64,000 nucleotides of DNA from Spirosoma sp. KCTC 42546. GTDB taxonomy: Bacteria > Bacteroidota > Bacteroidia > Cytophagales > Spirosomataceae. The position numbers and the translations under genes were made by a program. Under the pieces are notes generated by a model, which was given only the letters and a program-made list of their open reading frames with translations, did not search any database and was not told the origin of the DNA. Shown here in pieces: positions 50,548 through 58,689 of this stretch (position 1 is its first letter; each line of letters opens with the position of its first letter). Location of the stretch: positions 496,001-560,000 of the forward strand of contig NZ_CP041360.1 in the NCBI RefSeq assembly GCF_006965485.1. Reading direction: 5' to 3'.

Positions 50548-50585
50548 AGACCAGGTGGTTTTGTGCCAGGAACCACTTAACAAAT

Positions 50586-50621
50586 AAAGCCGCCTGATGA
50601 GTTAATATCACAGGCGGCTTT
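50586..50621. terminator. Hairpin downstream of the repeat-protein gene
   Basis: A perfect 11-bp stem AAAGCCGCCTG/CAGGCGGCTTT with a 14-base loop, 38 bases after the stop codon. Confidence 0.65.
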
Positions 50622-50633
50622 ACTGTTGCAGAT

Positions 50634-50679
50634 TGTGGCTTTAGCGCGTGTGCTAATCTATACACGGGCTAAAGCCACA
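50634..50679. repeat. Inverted repeat with GTGGCTTTAGC arms
   Basis: TGTGGCTTTAGC (50634-50645) and GCTAAAGCCACA (50668-50679) form perfect 12-bp arms next to the preceding hairpin. The convergent usp gene ends at 50701. I recall GGCTTTAGCC-type hairpins as common intergenic repeats in other bacteria. Confidence 0.75.
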
Positions 50680-50700
50680 TCTACGAACAACAGCTAAGCG

Positions 50701-51534
50701 CTAGGCGCGCATAATGAGCACAGGTAGGCTGGCATGATTCAGAACGTCTTCCGCCACACTGCCCGACAGGAGGTGCTGTAAGCCTTTGTGGCCGTGTGTG
50801 AACAGAACAATCAGGTCTGCTTTTGTTTCCTCAGCATACTGAATAATACCATCGGGTACATTGTGGGCGTGGCGGGTCACAAACTCAAATTCGGTGATTC
50901 CCTTGGTTGAGGCAAACTCATTTACCCAATCACGTACACCATCTGGGTCTCGGTTATCGGTTGGGGTAATGATGTAGAGAAATTGATGTAAACCCTGTTC
51001 GCCCATCTGAAATGGGTAAAGGTGTTTAGATTTCAAGCGGTCGTCTACATCGACTGCACAAACGATGTTTTCGGGTTGGAAATGAGTAATGGGATGTTTG
51101 ATAACCAGTACCGGGCAATGGGCATACCGAACAACGGCTTCTGCATTCGAGCCAATCAATAACTCTTCCAGGCCAGATGCGCCCTTCGAGGCCATCACGA
51201 TCAGATCGGCCGGTTGGTCGGTGATGGCACCTACCAGTCCCTGCCCATTGGTAAGTAAGGTTGGGGTGATTGTAACGCCAGCATAGGCTGGGTTATTGGC
51301 CAATGCCTGCAAGCTTTGGTAGGCATCCTGCTCAATTTTTTCGTAAGCAGCCAAGGTACTTTCTGTGACAATAGGTAGTGCTTCTGCGTACGTAGGCGTA
51401 AGCATCATCATCGGGTAGGTTACCGAGTGCAGTAAACTAACTTCGGACCCGTAGGTTCGGGCCAGGCTAACAGCTACCGATAAGGCTGAGTCGGTGAGAG
51501 GACTAAGGTCGGTAGGAACAAGGATGGTTTTCAT
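50701..51534 (-). CDS. Universal stress protein (two UspA domains), paralogue of 43658-44485
   Basis: A 277-residue tandem Usp protein, collinear with the one at 43658-44485. MKTILVPTDLSPLTDSALSVAVSLARTYGSE and SKGASGLEELLIGSNAEAVVRYAHCPVLVIKHPITHFQP are nearly the same blocks, and the second-domain loop reads THGHKGLQHLLSGS. CTGATtttcATCAG lies 78 bases upstream, exactly the distance seen for the paralogue, although other upstream bases differ. This argues for conserved control by an FNR/CRP-type regulator. Confidence 0.93.
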   Translation of the reverse strand: MKTILVPTDLSPLTDSALSVAVSLARTYGSEVSLLHSVTYPMMMLTPTYAEALPIVTESTLAAYEKIEQDAYQSLQALANNPAYAGVTITPTLLTNGQGLVGAITDQPADLIVMASKGASGLEELLIGSNAEAVVRYAHCPVLVIKHPITHFQPENIVCAVDVDDRLKSKHLYPFQMGEQGLHQFLYIITPTDNRDPDGVRDWVNEFASTKGITEFEFVTRHAHNVPDGIIQYAEETKADLIVLFTHGHKGLQHLLSGSVAEDVLNHASLPVLIMRA

Positions 51535-51612
51535 ACGTAGGATTTGTTTGGATGACCAGGCAAAGCAACCTGTTTACATCTCAGAATTGACTGATAAATG
51601 ATGGCTAACTAG

Positions 51613-51626
51613 CTGATTTTCATCAG
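51613..51626. promoter_or_regulatory. FNR/CRP-type palindrome CTGAT-N4-ATCAG
   Basis: CTGATtttcATCAG is a perfect palindrome with the TGAT/ATCA core, in the divergent gap between usp (start 51534) and the flavin-binding gene (start 51720). A TAACTCTG at 51655-51662 could be the -7 box of the rightward gene. Confidence 0.62.
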
Positions 51627-51719
51627 ATGAGTAAAGTCATTTAGCTGCCTGACGTAACTCTGTATGTACACACATAAGGGGGCGTAATTTTGGTCTGCTA
51701 CCTAAATCTGATATTCGCC

Positions 51720-52154
51720 ATGTTACGTGACCTATCGCCCGAAGTGACAGACTATTTGCTGAGTACTCAGTTTTTTGGTCGCCTTGGCTGTGCTGCCGAT
51801 GGGCAGGTTCTGGTTATACCCGTCACTTATCTCTATGATGGACATGCGATCTATGGCCAAACGCATGAGGGAACTAAAATCAACATGCTTCGGAAGAATC
51901 CGGCCGTCTGCTTTGAAGTCGACGATGTGTACAGCCCTTCCTGCTGGCGTAGCGTAGTGGTGCAGGGCATATATGAAGAATTGCATGGCGATGAACGGCA
52001 ATACGCCGAACAGCGGCTTGGTCCGGGGCGGGTTGCACCCGTCAAACAATCCCAGGATGGGCAACCTAAATCAGAAGCGGTAACCCCACCTCCTACAGTG
52101 GTTTATCGTATTCGTATTCTCAGCAAAACGGGCCGAAGCGAAATCAAGGAATAA
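51720..52154 (+). CDS. Pyridoxamine 5-prime-phosphate oxidase-like flavin-binding protein
   Basis: The ATG at 51720 (MLRDLSPEVTDYLL) gives 144 residues. The split-barrel fold shows TQFFGRLGCAADGQVLVIPVTYLYDG, IYGQTHEGTKINMLRKNPAVCFEVDDV and WRSVVVQGIYEEL. This is the pattern of the FMN-binding Rv3131/NimA-like group rather than true PdxH. Members reduce nitro compounds or bind flavin, and several are in low-oxygen regulons. It is divergent from a usp gene with an FNR-like site between, which fits such control. Confidence 0.9.
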   Translation: MLRDLSPEVTDYLLSTQFFGRLGCAADGQVLVIPVTYLYDGHAIYGQTHEGTKINMLRKNPAVCFEVDDVYSPSCWRSVVVQGIYEELHGDERQYAEQRLGPGRVAPVKQSQDGQPKSEAVTPPPTVVYRIRILSKTGRSEIKE

Positions 52155-52180
52155 CCACCTGTTATCTTCTTCTATCAATC

Positions 52181-52681
52181 ATGGAAACGCTCGATTCATT
52201 TATTACGATTGCGTACGTTGTTACCAATGTAGTTTCTGTGGGGCAGGCCGTTGCCAGTTACCGATGGCCTACTGTTGCCCGAATTGTGTTTGGGCTCTTA
52301 TTTGCCAGTGCGGCCTTCGTTAATACCCGCACGGTTCTCGATACGCCCTGGGTATATCAAAGCTATGCGGACTATGCCATTCCGCTTTATAGCCGGTTTA
52401 TTCTCGGACCCTTCGATACGATCATTCAGCCAATGGTGCTTAGTATTGCCATTGGGCAGGCTCTCATTGCTGGCTCAATGGCTATGAAAGGGCGTTGGTT
52501 TCGAGGGGGGTGCCTGGGTGGAATTGTTTTTTGTCTGGCCATTGCTCCGCTTGGCCTAGGATCGGCTTTCCCAGCCACATTACTTATGGCAGTGGCCTTT
52601 TACCGACTTTATTCCCGCGGAATTAATCAGCATATCAACGAGGTAGTCAAGAAAAATCAGGTTTTTCTGCCCGTTGACTGA
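52181..52681 (+). CDS. Four-helix integral membrane protein of unknown function
   Basis: A 166-residue hydrophobic protein with helices near residues 5-23, 30-50, 72-100 and 108-145 and a short polar tail (RGINQHINEVVKKNQVF). The segment VARIVFGLLFASAAFVNTRTVL and the later RFILGPFDTII do not match a family I know. It starts 26 bases after the flavin-binding gene and is probably in the same transcript, so it may belong to the same regulon. Confidence 0.75.
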   Translation: METLDSFITIAYVVTNVVSVGQAVASYRWPTVARIVFGLLFASAAFVNTRTVLDTPWVYQSYADYAIPLYSRFILGPFDTIIQPMVLSIAIGQALIAGSMAMKGRWFRGGCLGGIVFCLAIAPLGLGSAFPATLLMAVAFYRLYSRGINQHINEVVKKNQVFLPVD

Positions 52682-52810
52682 AGTCGATATCTAAAACGGT
52701 TCTATAGATTCTGCCGTACTGAAAAAAGAATCGGTTCATGGCTATCGAATCCTACAGCTTAGTGAGGCAGGGGTCATGGCTTACTGAATTAAATCTATTT
52801 TAACTACAAA

Positions 52811-52824
52811 TTGATCAAAATCAG
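52811..52824. promoter_or_regulatory. FNR/CRP-type palindrome TTGAT-N4-ATCAG
   Basis: TTGATcaaaATCAG lies in the 314-base gap upstream of the LOG-family gene. A terminator-like hairpin stands between the site and the gene. The rest of the gap shows no gene. Confidence 0.58.
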
Positions 52825-52943
52825 CGGCAGTACTGATCTGGAGCAGAGTCCGGCAGAGGCAAGGGCTGTACGTTTACATCACTTTAGTAGATCGAGGGAT
52901 TACTAAAAAAGGACACTAGTTTTAAAGAGGGAACGGGAGACCC

Positions 52944-52977
52944 AAACCCCGCGACGATTTCGTTACGGGGTTTTTTG
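52944..52977 (+). terminator. Terminator-like hairpin just before the LOG-family gene
   Basis: AAACCCCG (52944-52951) pairs with CGGGGTTT (52966-52973), with a further T-run to 52976. It ends 19 bases before the ATG at 52996, so it is in the leader of the gene, unless transcription starts inside or after it. It would be a good intrinsic terminator for upstream transcripts. Confidence 0.75.
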
Positions 52978-52995
52978 TTGATAAAACGACCGATT

Positions 52996-53769
52996 ATGAC
53001 TAAGCCAGTACAGCCCCCGGCGAGTCCGAATACCCGCCCCCCAATCCATCCCCTGCTGGATGACACACTCCGCCAATCGCTCGAGGGGCCTAAAGACCGA
53101 CGTTCTGAGCTACGGTTTATATTTCAGGTTGGCTGGCAGTTTCTTAAGGGGCTGCGCACCTTGCATTTTGTTGGCCCCTGTGTAACGGTGTTTGGCTCGG
53201 CCCGTTTCCGGGAAGGGCATCCGTATTACGATCTGACTCGCCAGATGGGGCGTGCTATCCAGGAACTGGGTTTTACGGTGATGACGGGCGGTGGGCCGGG
53301 GCTGATGGAAGCCGCTAATCGGGGGGCGTTTGAAACCGGCGGGCGATCGGTCGGCTGTAACGTTCGTCTGCCATTCGAACAACAGCCAAACCCCTATCTG
53401 CATACCCGTGTAACAATCAATTTCTTCTTCGTGCGGAAAGTGCTGCTGCTAAAGTACTCCTACGCCTTTGTGGTGATGCCAGGTGGTTGGGGAACAATGG
53501 ATGAACTGTTTGAGACCCTGACACTGGTGCAAACGGGCGTGATTCATCACTTTCCTGTGGTACTAATGGGCCGCGACTATTACCAGCCTCTGCTGGAATA
53601 TATGCAGGAAATGATTCGGGTAGGAACCATCAGCGAGAAAGACCTGAAGCTGGTTTGCCTTACAGATGATGTTGCCGAAGCTCAGCAGCACATTCAGACG
53701 TATGTGCAGGAAAATTACAAAATAATTCCCCGCCGGAAACCACTCTGGTGGTTACTGGAGCGGGTCTGA
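52996..53769 (+). CDS. LOG-family (TIGR00730-type) Rossmann-fold protein
   Basis: The ATG at 52996 (MTKPVQPP) gives 257 residues. The LOG signatures are FGSARF near the N-terminus, MTGGGPGLMEAANRGAFE and the catalytic PGGWGTMDELFE. Family members are cytokinin-activating phosphoribohydrolases or nucleotide 5-prime-monophosphate nucleosidases; here a general nucleotide role is likely. The protein is longer than plant LOG because of a Pro-rich N-terminus and a helical C-terminus. An FNR-like site lies about 170 bases upstream. Confidence 0.9.
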   Translation: MTKPVQPPASPNTRPPIHPLLDDTLRQSLEGPKDRRSELRFIFQVGWQFLKGLRTLHFVGPCVTVFGSARFREGHPYYDLTRQMGRAIQELGFTVMTGGGPGLMEAANRGAFETGGRSVGCNVRLPFEQQPNPYLHTRVTINFFFVRKVLLLKYSYAFVVMPGGWGTMDELFETLTLVQTGVIHHFPVVLMGRDYYQPLLEYMQEMIRVGTISEKDLKLVCLTDDVAEAQQHIQTYVQENYKIIPRRKPLWWLLERV

Positions 53770-53865
53770 TGATAGCCTTGGTCGGATCAATTTACCCGCA
53801 AAATAGCTGAGCTAATCAGTCGCTTTTACAGTCTGCTGCGGGCCTGAATTCTATCAGTAATTCAC

Positions 53866-53879
53866 CTGATGGACATCAT
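53866..53879 (+). promoter_or_regulatory. FNR/CRP-type palindrome CTGAT-N4-ATCAT
   Basis: CTGATggacATCAT lies 66 bases before the start of the usp gene at 53946. A CACCTTTG at 53902-53909 could be the -7 box, which would put the site centre about 40-45 bases upstream of the transcription start, as for activating FNR sites. Confidence 0.6.
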
Positions 53880-53945
53880 ACATTGGGTGGGGTTCGTCGG
53901 CCACCTTTGTGAGGTCATTTTCTGCTTTTAACCGCTTAGCAACGC

Positions 53946-54815
53946 ATGAAAAAGATTCTTCTGCTGACCGATTTTTCGGAAGCCTCTCACAAAGCACTTG
54001 AATTTGCCCGTTCTTTTTTTAGCGATACCGTCGTCGATTTTCATCTGCTCTGTGTCTATCCTGTAGAAGCTGATGGTTTTTATAGCCCCAGGCACGTCGC
54101 CGAAACGGTGCATACTGCCTTTATCAGCCAGTTACGGGATATGGTTACCGAGTTACGCAAACAACCCGCTATCGACTGGCATACGTTCCGCTCATCGGCA
54201 ATGCCAGGTAAGCTGATTGATGTAGTCCGGCAAAATCTTGACGCAGAGGCCTATGATTTAGTGGTCATTGGAGCGAAGAAAGATGGTACCAATGAGTTAT
54301 TTGGCAATAGCGCTACAACATTGATTCGTCAATTAAATGCAAACATATTAGTGGTGCCATTCGATGCGGTTAGTAAACCCATACGTCGGATTGTACTCGC
54401 TATTGACTTTGCTAATCTGAAGAGCTGTAAACTGCTCTGTCCTGTAAAAGAGCTTGCATCGCTTAAAGGAGCAACCCTCACGTTACTGACGATTGATACA
54501 CCAGGTAAAAAGGCCATCCGTCTTGAACGGGAAATTAGTATCCGGCAGTTTCTGGCCCCTCTTGAGCCAACCGTGGCTCGTTTGCAGTCTTCCGATGCCA
54601 GAAAGGGTATCGACGATTATCTGGCCGGGCATTCCGTAGATCTGTTAGTGACGATTCCAAAACACAAAGGGTTGAACGATATTCTGACAGGCAAAAGCAT
54701 TACCCGCTCATTGGCTTACATGCCTCCTGTACCTATGCTTACTCTTTACGATGATGGGAGCAGTGATCAGCCCCGGCTTATTGAAGACCTTTCAAATTTA
54801 GATTACGCTTTATAA
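53946..54815 (+). CDS. Universal stress protein (two UspA domains)
   Basis: A 289-residue tandem Usp protein starting MKKILLLTDFSEASHKALEFARSFF. Domain 1 ends with the loop VIGAKKDGTNELFGNSATTLIRQ. Domain 2 starts near residue 140 (IRRIVLAIDFANL) and ends VPMLTLYDD. It differs in detail from the two leftward Usp proteins and is closer to the neighbour starting at 54830, suggesting a tandem duplication. It is the first gene of a three-gene operon with an FNR-like site in front. Confidence 0.93.
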   Translation: MKKILLLTDFSEASHKALEFARSFFSDTVVDFHLLCVYPVEADGFYSPRHVAETVHTAFISQLRDMVTELRKQPAIDWHTFRSSAMPGKLIDVVRQNLDAEAYDLVVIGAKKDGTNELFGNSATTLIRQLNANILVVPFDAVSKPIRRIVLAIDFANLKSCKLLCPVKELASLKGATLTLLTIDTPGKKAIRLEREISIRQFLAPLEPTVARLQSSDARKGIDDYLAGHSVDLLVTIPKHKGLNDILTGKSITRSLAYMPPVPMLTLYDDGSSDQPRLIEDLSNLDYAL

Positions 54816-54829
54816 ACACGCACACGACC

Positions 54830-55714
54830 ATGTATAAGATTTTAGTACTAACCGACTTCTCTGCTGCCTCAAAGCATGCTATTGCCTTTACACAAGCCCT
54901 TTTTGCCGATACCGCAACTGATTTCTGTTTACTGCATACGTTTCCTCTCCAGCCAGAGGTAGGGTATAGCGGTGTGTTCCTCCTGGCCGAACAACGGGAG
55001 TCGGCCGAGAAGTCGCTACAGGCTCTTCAACATACTATTAGGGAGCAGCCTGTGCCGGATTACCACACCTACCGGACGCTGGTCATCCCCGGTAGTCCGG
55101 AACGAGCCGTTGAGGAACTACTTACCCAAGAGCATTTTGATCTGGTTGTAACAGGAGCAACTGGTTTTGGGCGAAGTGAACTGGTTGGTAGTGTGGCTAC
55201 GGGTATGATTCGGTCGGCCAAAACAAATGTGCTGGTTATACCCGCAACGGCTCCTATCCGGCCACTTGAACATGTGGTGCTGGCCACCGACTATCGTTCC
55301 GTCAATGACACGGAATCGTTTGATATCCTGAACGATCTGGCTAGTCGAAAGGGAGCGCAGCTTACGCTATTGACCATCGAAAACCCTCAGCAGCACACAC
55401 CTCCGGTTTCGGATCTGAGCCGCCAGTACGTGGTAAGTGCTTTCGAGAATCTTCAAACGGATACCTATACGATTCACGACGAGAATGTACTACAGGGTAT
55501 TAATTCCTATCTAGACATTCATACGGTAGATATGCTGGTGATGCTACCCCATCACAAAAGTTTCTTTGATGTACTGCGAAATAAAAGTGTAGCTCGCTCA
55601 GTAGCCTACCATCCACGCGTACCTCTACTGGCACTTTATGATTCCGTTACGGCTACCCCAGTTGATAAACCCACGTCAGAACTGGAAACGACTCCATTTG
55701 CCTCTTACCTCTAA
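54830..55714 (+). CDS. Universal stress protein (two UspA domains), tandem paralogue
   Basis: A 294-residue protein with MYKILVLTDFSAASKHAIAFTQALF at the start. Its first-domain loop VTGATGFGRSELVGSVATGMIRS is a good ATP-binding Usp motif. The second domain is from about residue 145 (LEHVVLATDYRSV) to VPLLALYDS. It shares overall layout and several words (DILTGK/DVLRNK-S-ARS-AY) with the preceding gene, whose stop is 14 bases upstream. The two are the tandem half of the four Usp genes in this region. Confidence 0.93.
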   Translation: MYKILVLTDFSAASKHAIAFTQALFADTATDFCLLHTFPLQPEVGYSGVFLLAEQRESAEKSLQALQHTIREQPVPDYHTYRTLVIPGSPERAVEELLTQEHFDLVVTGATGFGRSELVGSVATGMIRSAKTNVLVIPATAPIRPLEHVVLATDYRSVNDTESFDILNDLASRKGAQLTLLTIENPQQHTPPVSDLSRQYVVSAFENLQTDTYTIHDENVLQGINSYLDIHTVDMLVMLPHHKSFFDVLRNKSVARSVAYHPRVPLLALYDSVTATPVDKPTSELETTPFASYL

Positions 55715-55727
55715 CTGACCAATTCTT

Positions 55728-56123
55728 ATGAGAACAGAAAAATATCGACAGCTCAATCAGGTTCATTTGCTACACCGAATCTGGCGCAATGAATTATCGC
55801 TAGCCATTCAGGAGGTTAACTTTTGGGAGGATATGCTGGGCTCTTTAGGTGAGGGCATGAGCCCAGCTGTTACGGATGATGAGACCTGGAAAGCTGAAAT
55901 TAGTCAGCTACACCATTTTCGGAGGCTCATCAACCGGTTACTGGAAGAGATGCAGACCATTGATTCTGAAGTGGCTGCCGGTGTACGGTTTGACCATGTT
56001 CTGGATACAGGAACCCGCCAGGATCATCAATTCCTCCGTGGGGAAATGGATAGCTTTCACGCCGATTTTCGGACGTTTAAAGCCGAAATTCGAAACTATA
56101 TTGTTGCTCAGCCAACATTCTGA
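55728..56123 (+). CDS. Helical hypothetical protein, third gene of the usp operon
   Basis: This 131-residue soluble protein looks all-helical, with heptad-like stretches (RIWRNELSLAIQEVNFWEDML, HHFRRLINRLLEEMQTID, HADFRTFKAEIRNYI). No family is recognised. It starts 13 bases after the second usp gene and is followed by a strong terminator, so it belongs to the same transcript. A partner or regulator of the Usp proteins is a guess. Confidence 0.8.
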   Translation: MRTEKYRQLNQVHLLHRIWRNELSLAIQEVNFWEDMLGSLGEGMSPAVTDDETWKAEISQLHHFRRLINRLLEEMQTIDSEVAAGVRFDHVLDTGTRQDHQFLRGEMDSFHADFRTFKAEIRNYIVAQPTF

Positions 56124-56145
56124 TGTATAGGTATTGATTTGCCAC

Positions 56146-56184
56146 AATCCCGGTAGCTCCAAATGAGCTACCGGGATTTTTTTT
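56146..56184 (+). terminator. Strong Rho-independent terminator of the usp operon
   Basis: A perfect 14-bp stem AATCCCGGTAGCTC/GAGCTACCGGGATT with a 5-base loop and eight T residues, 23 bases after the last stop codon. Confidence 0.95.
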
Positions 56185-56560
56185 GCTAAAAAACGACCGT
56201 CTAATAACTATCGGAGGAAAAAATACATCCCAACAATCCCTCCAGTATGAGGGCACGTACATACGGCATCGTTTAGGAGGTAACTGGTTAGTAGTTAACG
56301 GATTGCCTATGTGCCAATCCCCGGCTTAATCAGGCCTAATTGATACCTGAGTAAACATTCGTCTTGACTAGTGTATCTTAACAAAGCGTGTATATAGCTG
56401 TTTTTGTAATCAAGTGTAATTGAGCCCATAGATTTTGTAGTTCTCGTCTGGACTGGCATTGGTTTTGTATTATCATGTACTGGAAATGTACTGGATGCAT
56501 AGAAGCTCTGTGTACGTTTTCCATCGCTCTTTTTGTGCAACTGATAAATTACTCAGCATT
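56185..56560. other. Intergenic stretch upstream of the LytTR gene
   Basis: No gene is seen. A frame from 56459 runs into the LytTR gene, but its first 34 residues are not LytTR-like and I treat them as untranslated leader. No clear FNR-like box or TAnnTTTG promoter was found. Confidence 0.5.
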
Positions 56561-56965
56561 ATGGCATTTTATGTAGATCGCGGGCAGTGGATTACGTCTG
56601 AATTACTTAACTGGCCACCATTGCGTGTCTATGACAATTGTAGTGGGGCACAATGGTTGTCTGTAGCTGACCTGGTGTATCTGGAAGGCGAATTAAATTA
56701 CACCTGGCTTCAATTTGCGAACGGTCGGCGAATACTGGTTCCGTACACGCTAAAGCGATTTGAAGATAAACTACCGGCTAGCTGGTTTATCCGATTGCAT
56801 CGCCACCACATGGTTAATCGCAAGTTTATTGAACGCGTAGAATGCGACGCAAGTGGACCTGTGTTCTATCTGGTTACGGGTGTAATTCTGCCCGTATCAC
56901 GTCGTCGGTGGTTTATCCTTCGTCGTCAGCTTGACTTTCATCGACCCACCAACTCTGTAAAGTAA
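56561..56965 (+). CDS. LytTR DNA-binding protein without receiver domain
   Basis: The ATG at 56561 (MAFYVDRGQWITSE) gives 134 residues. The LytTR domain covers about residues 30-130 with VADLVYLEGELNYTWLQFANGRRILVPYTLKRFEDKLP, FIRLHRHHMVNRKFIERVE and ILPVSRRR, which are typical. No receiver domain precedes it, so it is not a standard AlgR/LytR regulator. A LytS-like kinase gene lies immediately downstream on the opposite strand; the usual functional pairing would need a receiver elsewhere. Targets are unknown. Confidence 0.88.
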   Translation: MAFYVDRGQWITSELLNWPPLRVYDNCSGAQWLSVADLVYLEGELNYTWLQFANGRRILVPYTLKRFEDKLPASWFIRLHRHHMVNRKFIERVECDASGPVFYLVTGVILPVSRRRWFILRRQLDFHRPTNSVK

Positions 56966-57001
56966 ACGATTTGGATTTACAAGTGCTGCCTGCACCGTTG
57001 G

Positions 57002-58027
57002 TTATACTAGTTGTAGTGTAACCCGAAATTCCAGTCCATCATCTTCGACCACCGGAGCAGGTTGCCCTAACATCTGATATTTGGCCAGGATGTTATTCAA
57101 ACCGATACCGTTCGAGAACGTACGGCTGGGCTTGCGCTGTAAATTATTGCTAACAACCAACTGGTGCTCAGTGGTTTTTAAAGAAATAGTCAGCGGTTGG
57201 TCGGGTAGGATAATATTATGTTTTACGGCGTTCTCAATTAACAGTTGCAGCGTTAGGGGAGGGAGTTGACGGGTTTCAGTACCAGCATGAATACAGATAT
57301 CCAGAATCAGTGCTTCGCCATGACGGGTTTTAAGCAGGTGATAATAGGACTGGATAAACTCAAGCTCACTAGCTAAAGAGGTTAACCCCGACTCGTTACT
57401 ACGAAGCAAGTACCGATAGACGGAGCTAAGTTCTTCGGCAAAGAGTTCCGCCTGGCGAGGGTCTTCGCCGATCAGTGAAATGAGCGAGTTAAGACTGTTA
57501 AATAGAAAGTGTGGATTTACCTGCTGCCGCAACGTATCGAGTTGAGCCTGTAACTGGGCTTTGCTAAGCGTATCGACTTCGCGACGCGACTGTTGCCAGT
57601 GACCGAAATTATGGATGCTTTCGTACGTAATGACAACAATACCGACCAGGATTATGGTAAAGAGCCAGGCCAGCCCCAGTTGATTTATAGAAAAGCCAAC
57701 ATAAGGTAGTTTAATGGTGTAGTAAATGCCGTAAATAAGCGTAACGTGCACGCATGAACTGCTTGCACAGGCTACAAACATCCTGATTGTCCGACGCATA
57801 TATTCGCTGGGGTCAGGATACAGGCTCAGTACTTTCAGGGAAATGATATTATTGACGTACCAGTTGCTGAATGAAAGAATCAGGGTGATGCCTGTGGCTA
57901 ATCCAAATGTTATCCAGTTTTGCCAATAAGCAGGGCCGATCAATAGCCAGTTTAAAACACTAACATATATAGGCAGCACAATGACTTGCAGGAGCGAGTC
58001 ATAATTTGAATATGCTGGTAGCTTCAT
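57002..58027 (-). CDS. LytS/His_kinase-type sensor kinase
   Basis: The 341-residue kinase has four N-terminal helices (about residues 13-31, 36-56, 80-105, 115-140). The His_kinase domain begins RQQVNPHFLFNSLNSLISLI, where His is the phosphorylation site. The ATPase region has LPPLTLQLLIENAVKHNI and a G-box GIGLNNILAKYQMLG. Such kinases normally partner LytTR response regulators. It is convergent with a LytTR gene lacking a receiver, leaving a 36-base gap. It sits downstream of an ECF sigma factor gene on the same strand. Confidence 0.9.
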   Translation of the reverse strand: MKLPAYSNYDSLLQVIVLPIYVSVLNWLLIGPAYWQNWITFGLATGITLILSFSNWYVNNIISLKVLSLYPDPSEYMRRTIRMFVACASSSCVHVTLIYGIYYTIKLPYVGFSINQLGLAWLFTIILVGIVVITYESIHNFGHWQQSRREVDTLSKAQLQAQLDTLRQQVNPHFLFNSLNSLISLIGEDPRQAELFAEELSSVYRYLLRSNESGLTSLASELEFIQSYYHLLKTRHGEALILDICIHAGTETRQLPPLTLQLLIENAVKHNIILPDQPLTISLKTTEHQLVVSNNLQRKPSRTFSNGIGLNNILAKYQMLGQPAPVVEDDGLEFRVTLQLV

Positions 58028-58137
58028 GATAGAGGAGCAGCCAATGTCGGCTACTCAAAATTACGTATTTCTATCAAGAGGCCAACGTGGCAAAAATCCT
58101 TACGATAAGCCTGGTAAAGGCGGAGTTTAGTGGTCGC

Positions 58138-58689
58138 CTAATGGCCATATTGTTGGGCACAGAACTGTTGTACCTTTTCCCGGCTCCGTTTCAGACGCAT
58201 TTTAACTGCACTAGGTTTGAGATTATAGAGCTCAGCTAGTTCATTAATACTCATACTGTCCTCGTATTTTAAGCGGAGCAGGGTGCGCTCGTTAACAGAA
58301 AGGGTTGCTATTGCCTCCTTCACAACCAAAACCGTTTCTTCATGCAATTGAGCCTCCTGTAAATCGGGCAGTGCCTGGTTTATACCTTCTTCCATAGGAG
58401 CGAAGCTAAATCGCTTGGCTAGTCGTAGCTGATCTGAGCAGTAATTAAAAGCGATTGAGTAAAGCCAGGTTGAAAAACTTGATCGTTCCTGAAATGCATC
58501 CAGCTTGCTGAATACTTTCAAAAAGATGTCGTGGGTAAAATCCTCGGCTTTTTCGGCGTCCTTAGTCATTGATAGACACCGGCGATAGACTTTATTGACA
58601 TAACGAGAATATAGCGTCTCGAAACATTGATTAGGTTGACTCGGTAACAATTGACGAATCGTTTCTTCGTCTGTTAAAGAAGTGTGCAT
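58138..58689 (-). CDS. ECF-type RNA polymerase sigma factor
   Basis: A 183-residue sigma factor with region 2 (CFETLYSRYVNKVYRRC, AEDFTHDIFLKVFSKLDAF, SSFSTWLYSIAFNYCSDQLR) and region 4 (LSVNERTLLRLKYEDSMSINELAELYNLKPSAVKMRLKRSREKV). No anti-sigma factor gene is adjacent, which is unusual for this class; the membrane kinase gene downstream could be an unrelated neighbour or in the same transcript. The regulon is unknown. Confidence 0.93.
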   Translation of the reverse strand: MHTSLTDEETIRQLLPSQPNQCFETLYSRYVNKVYRRCLSMTKDAEKAEDFTHDIFLKVFSKLDAFQERSSFSTWLYSIAFNYCSDQLRLAKRFSFAPMEEGINQALPDLQEAQLHEETVLVVKEAIATLSVNERTLLRLKYEDSMSINELAELYNLKPSAVKMRLKRSREKVQQFCAQQYGH

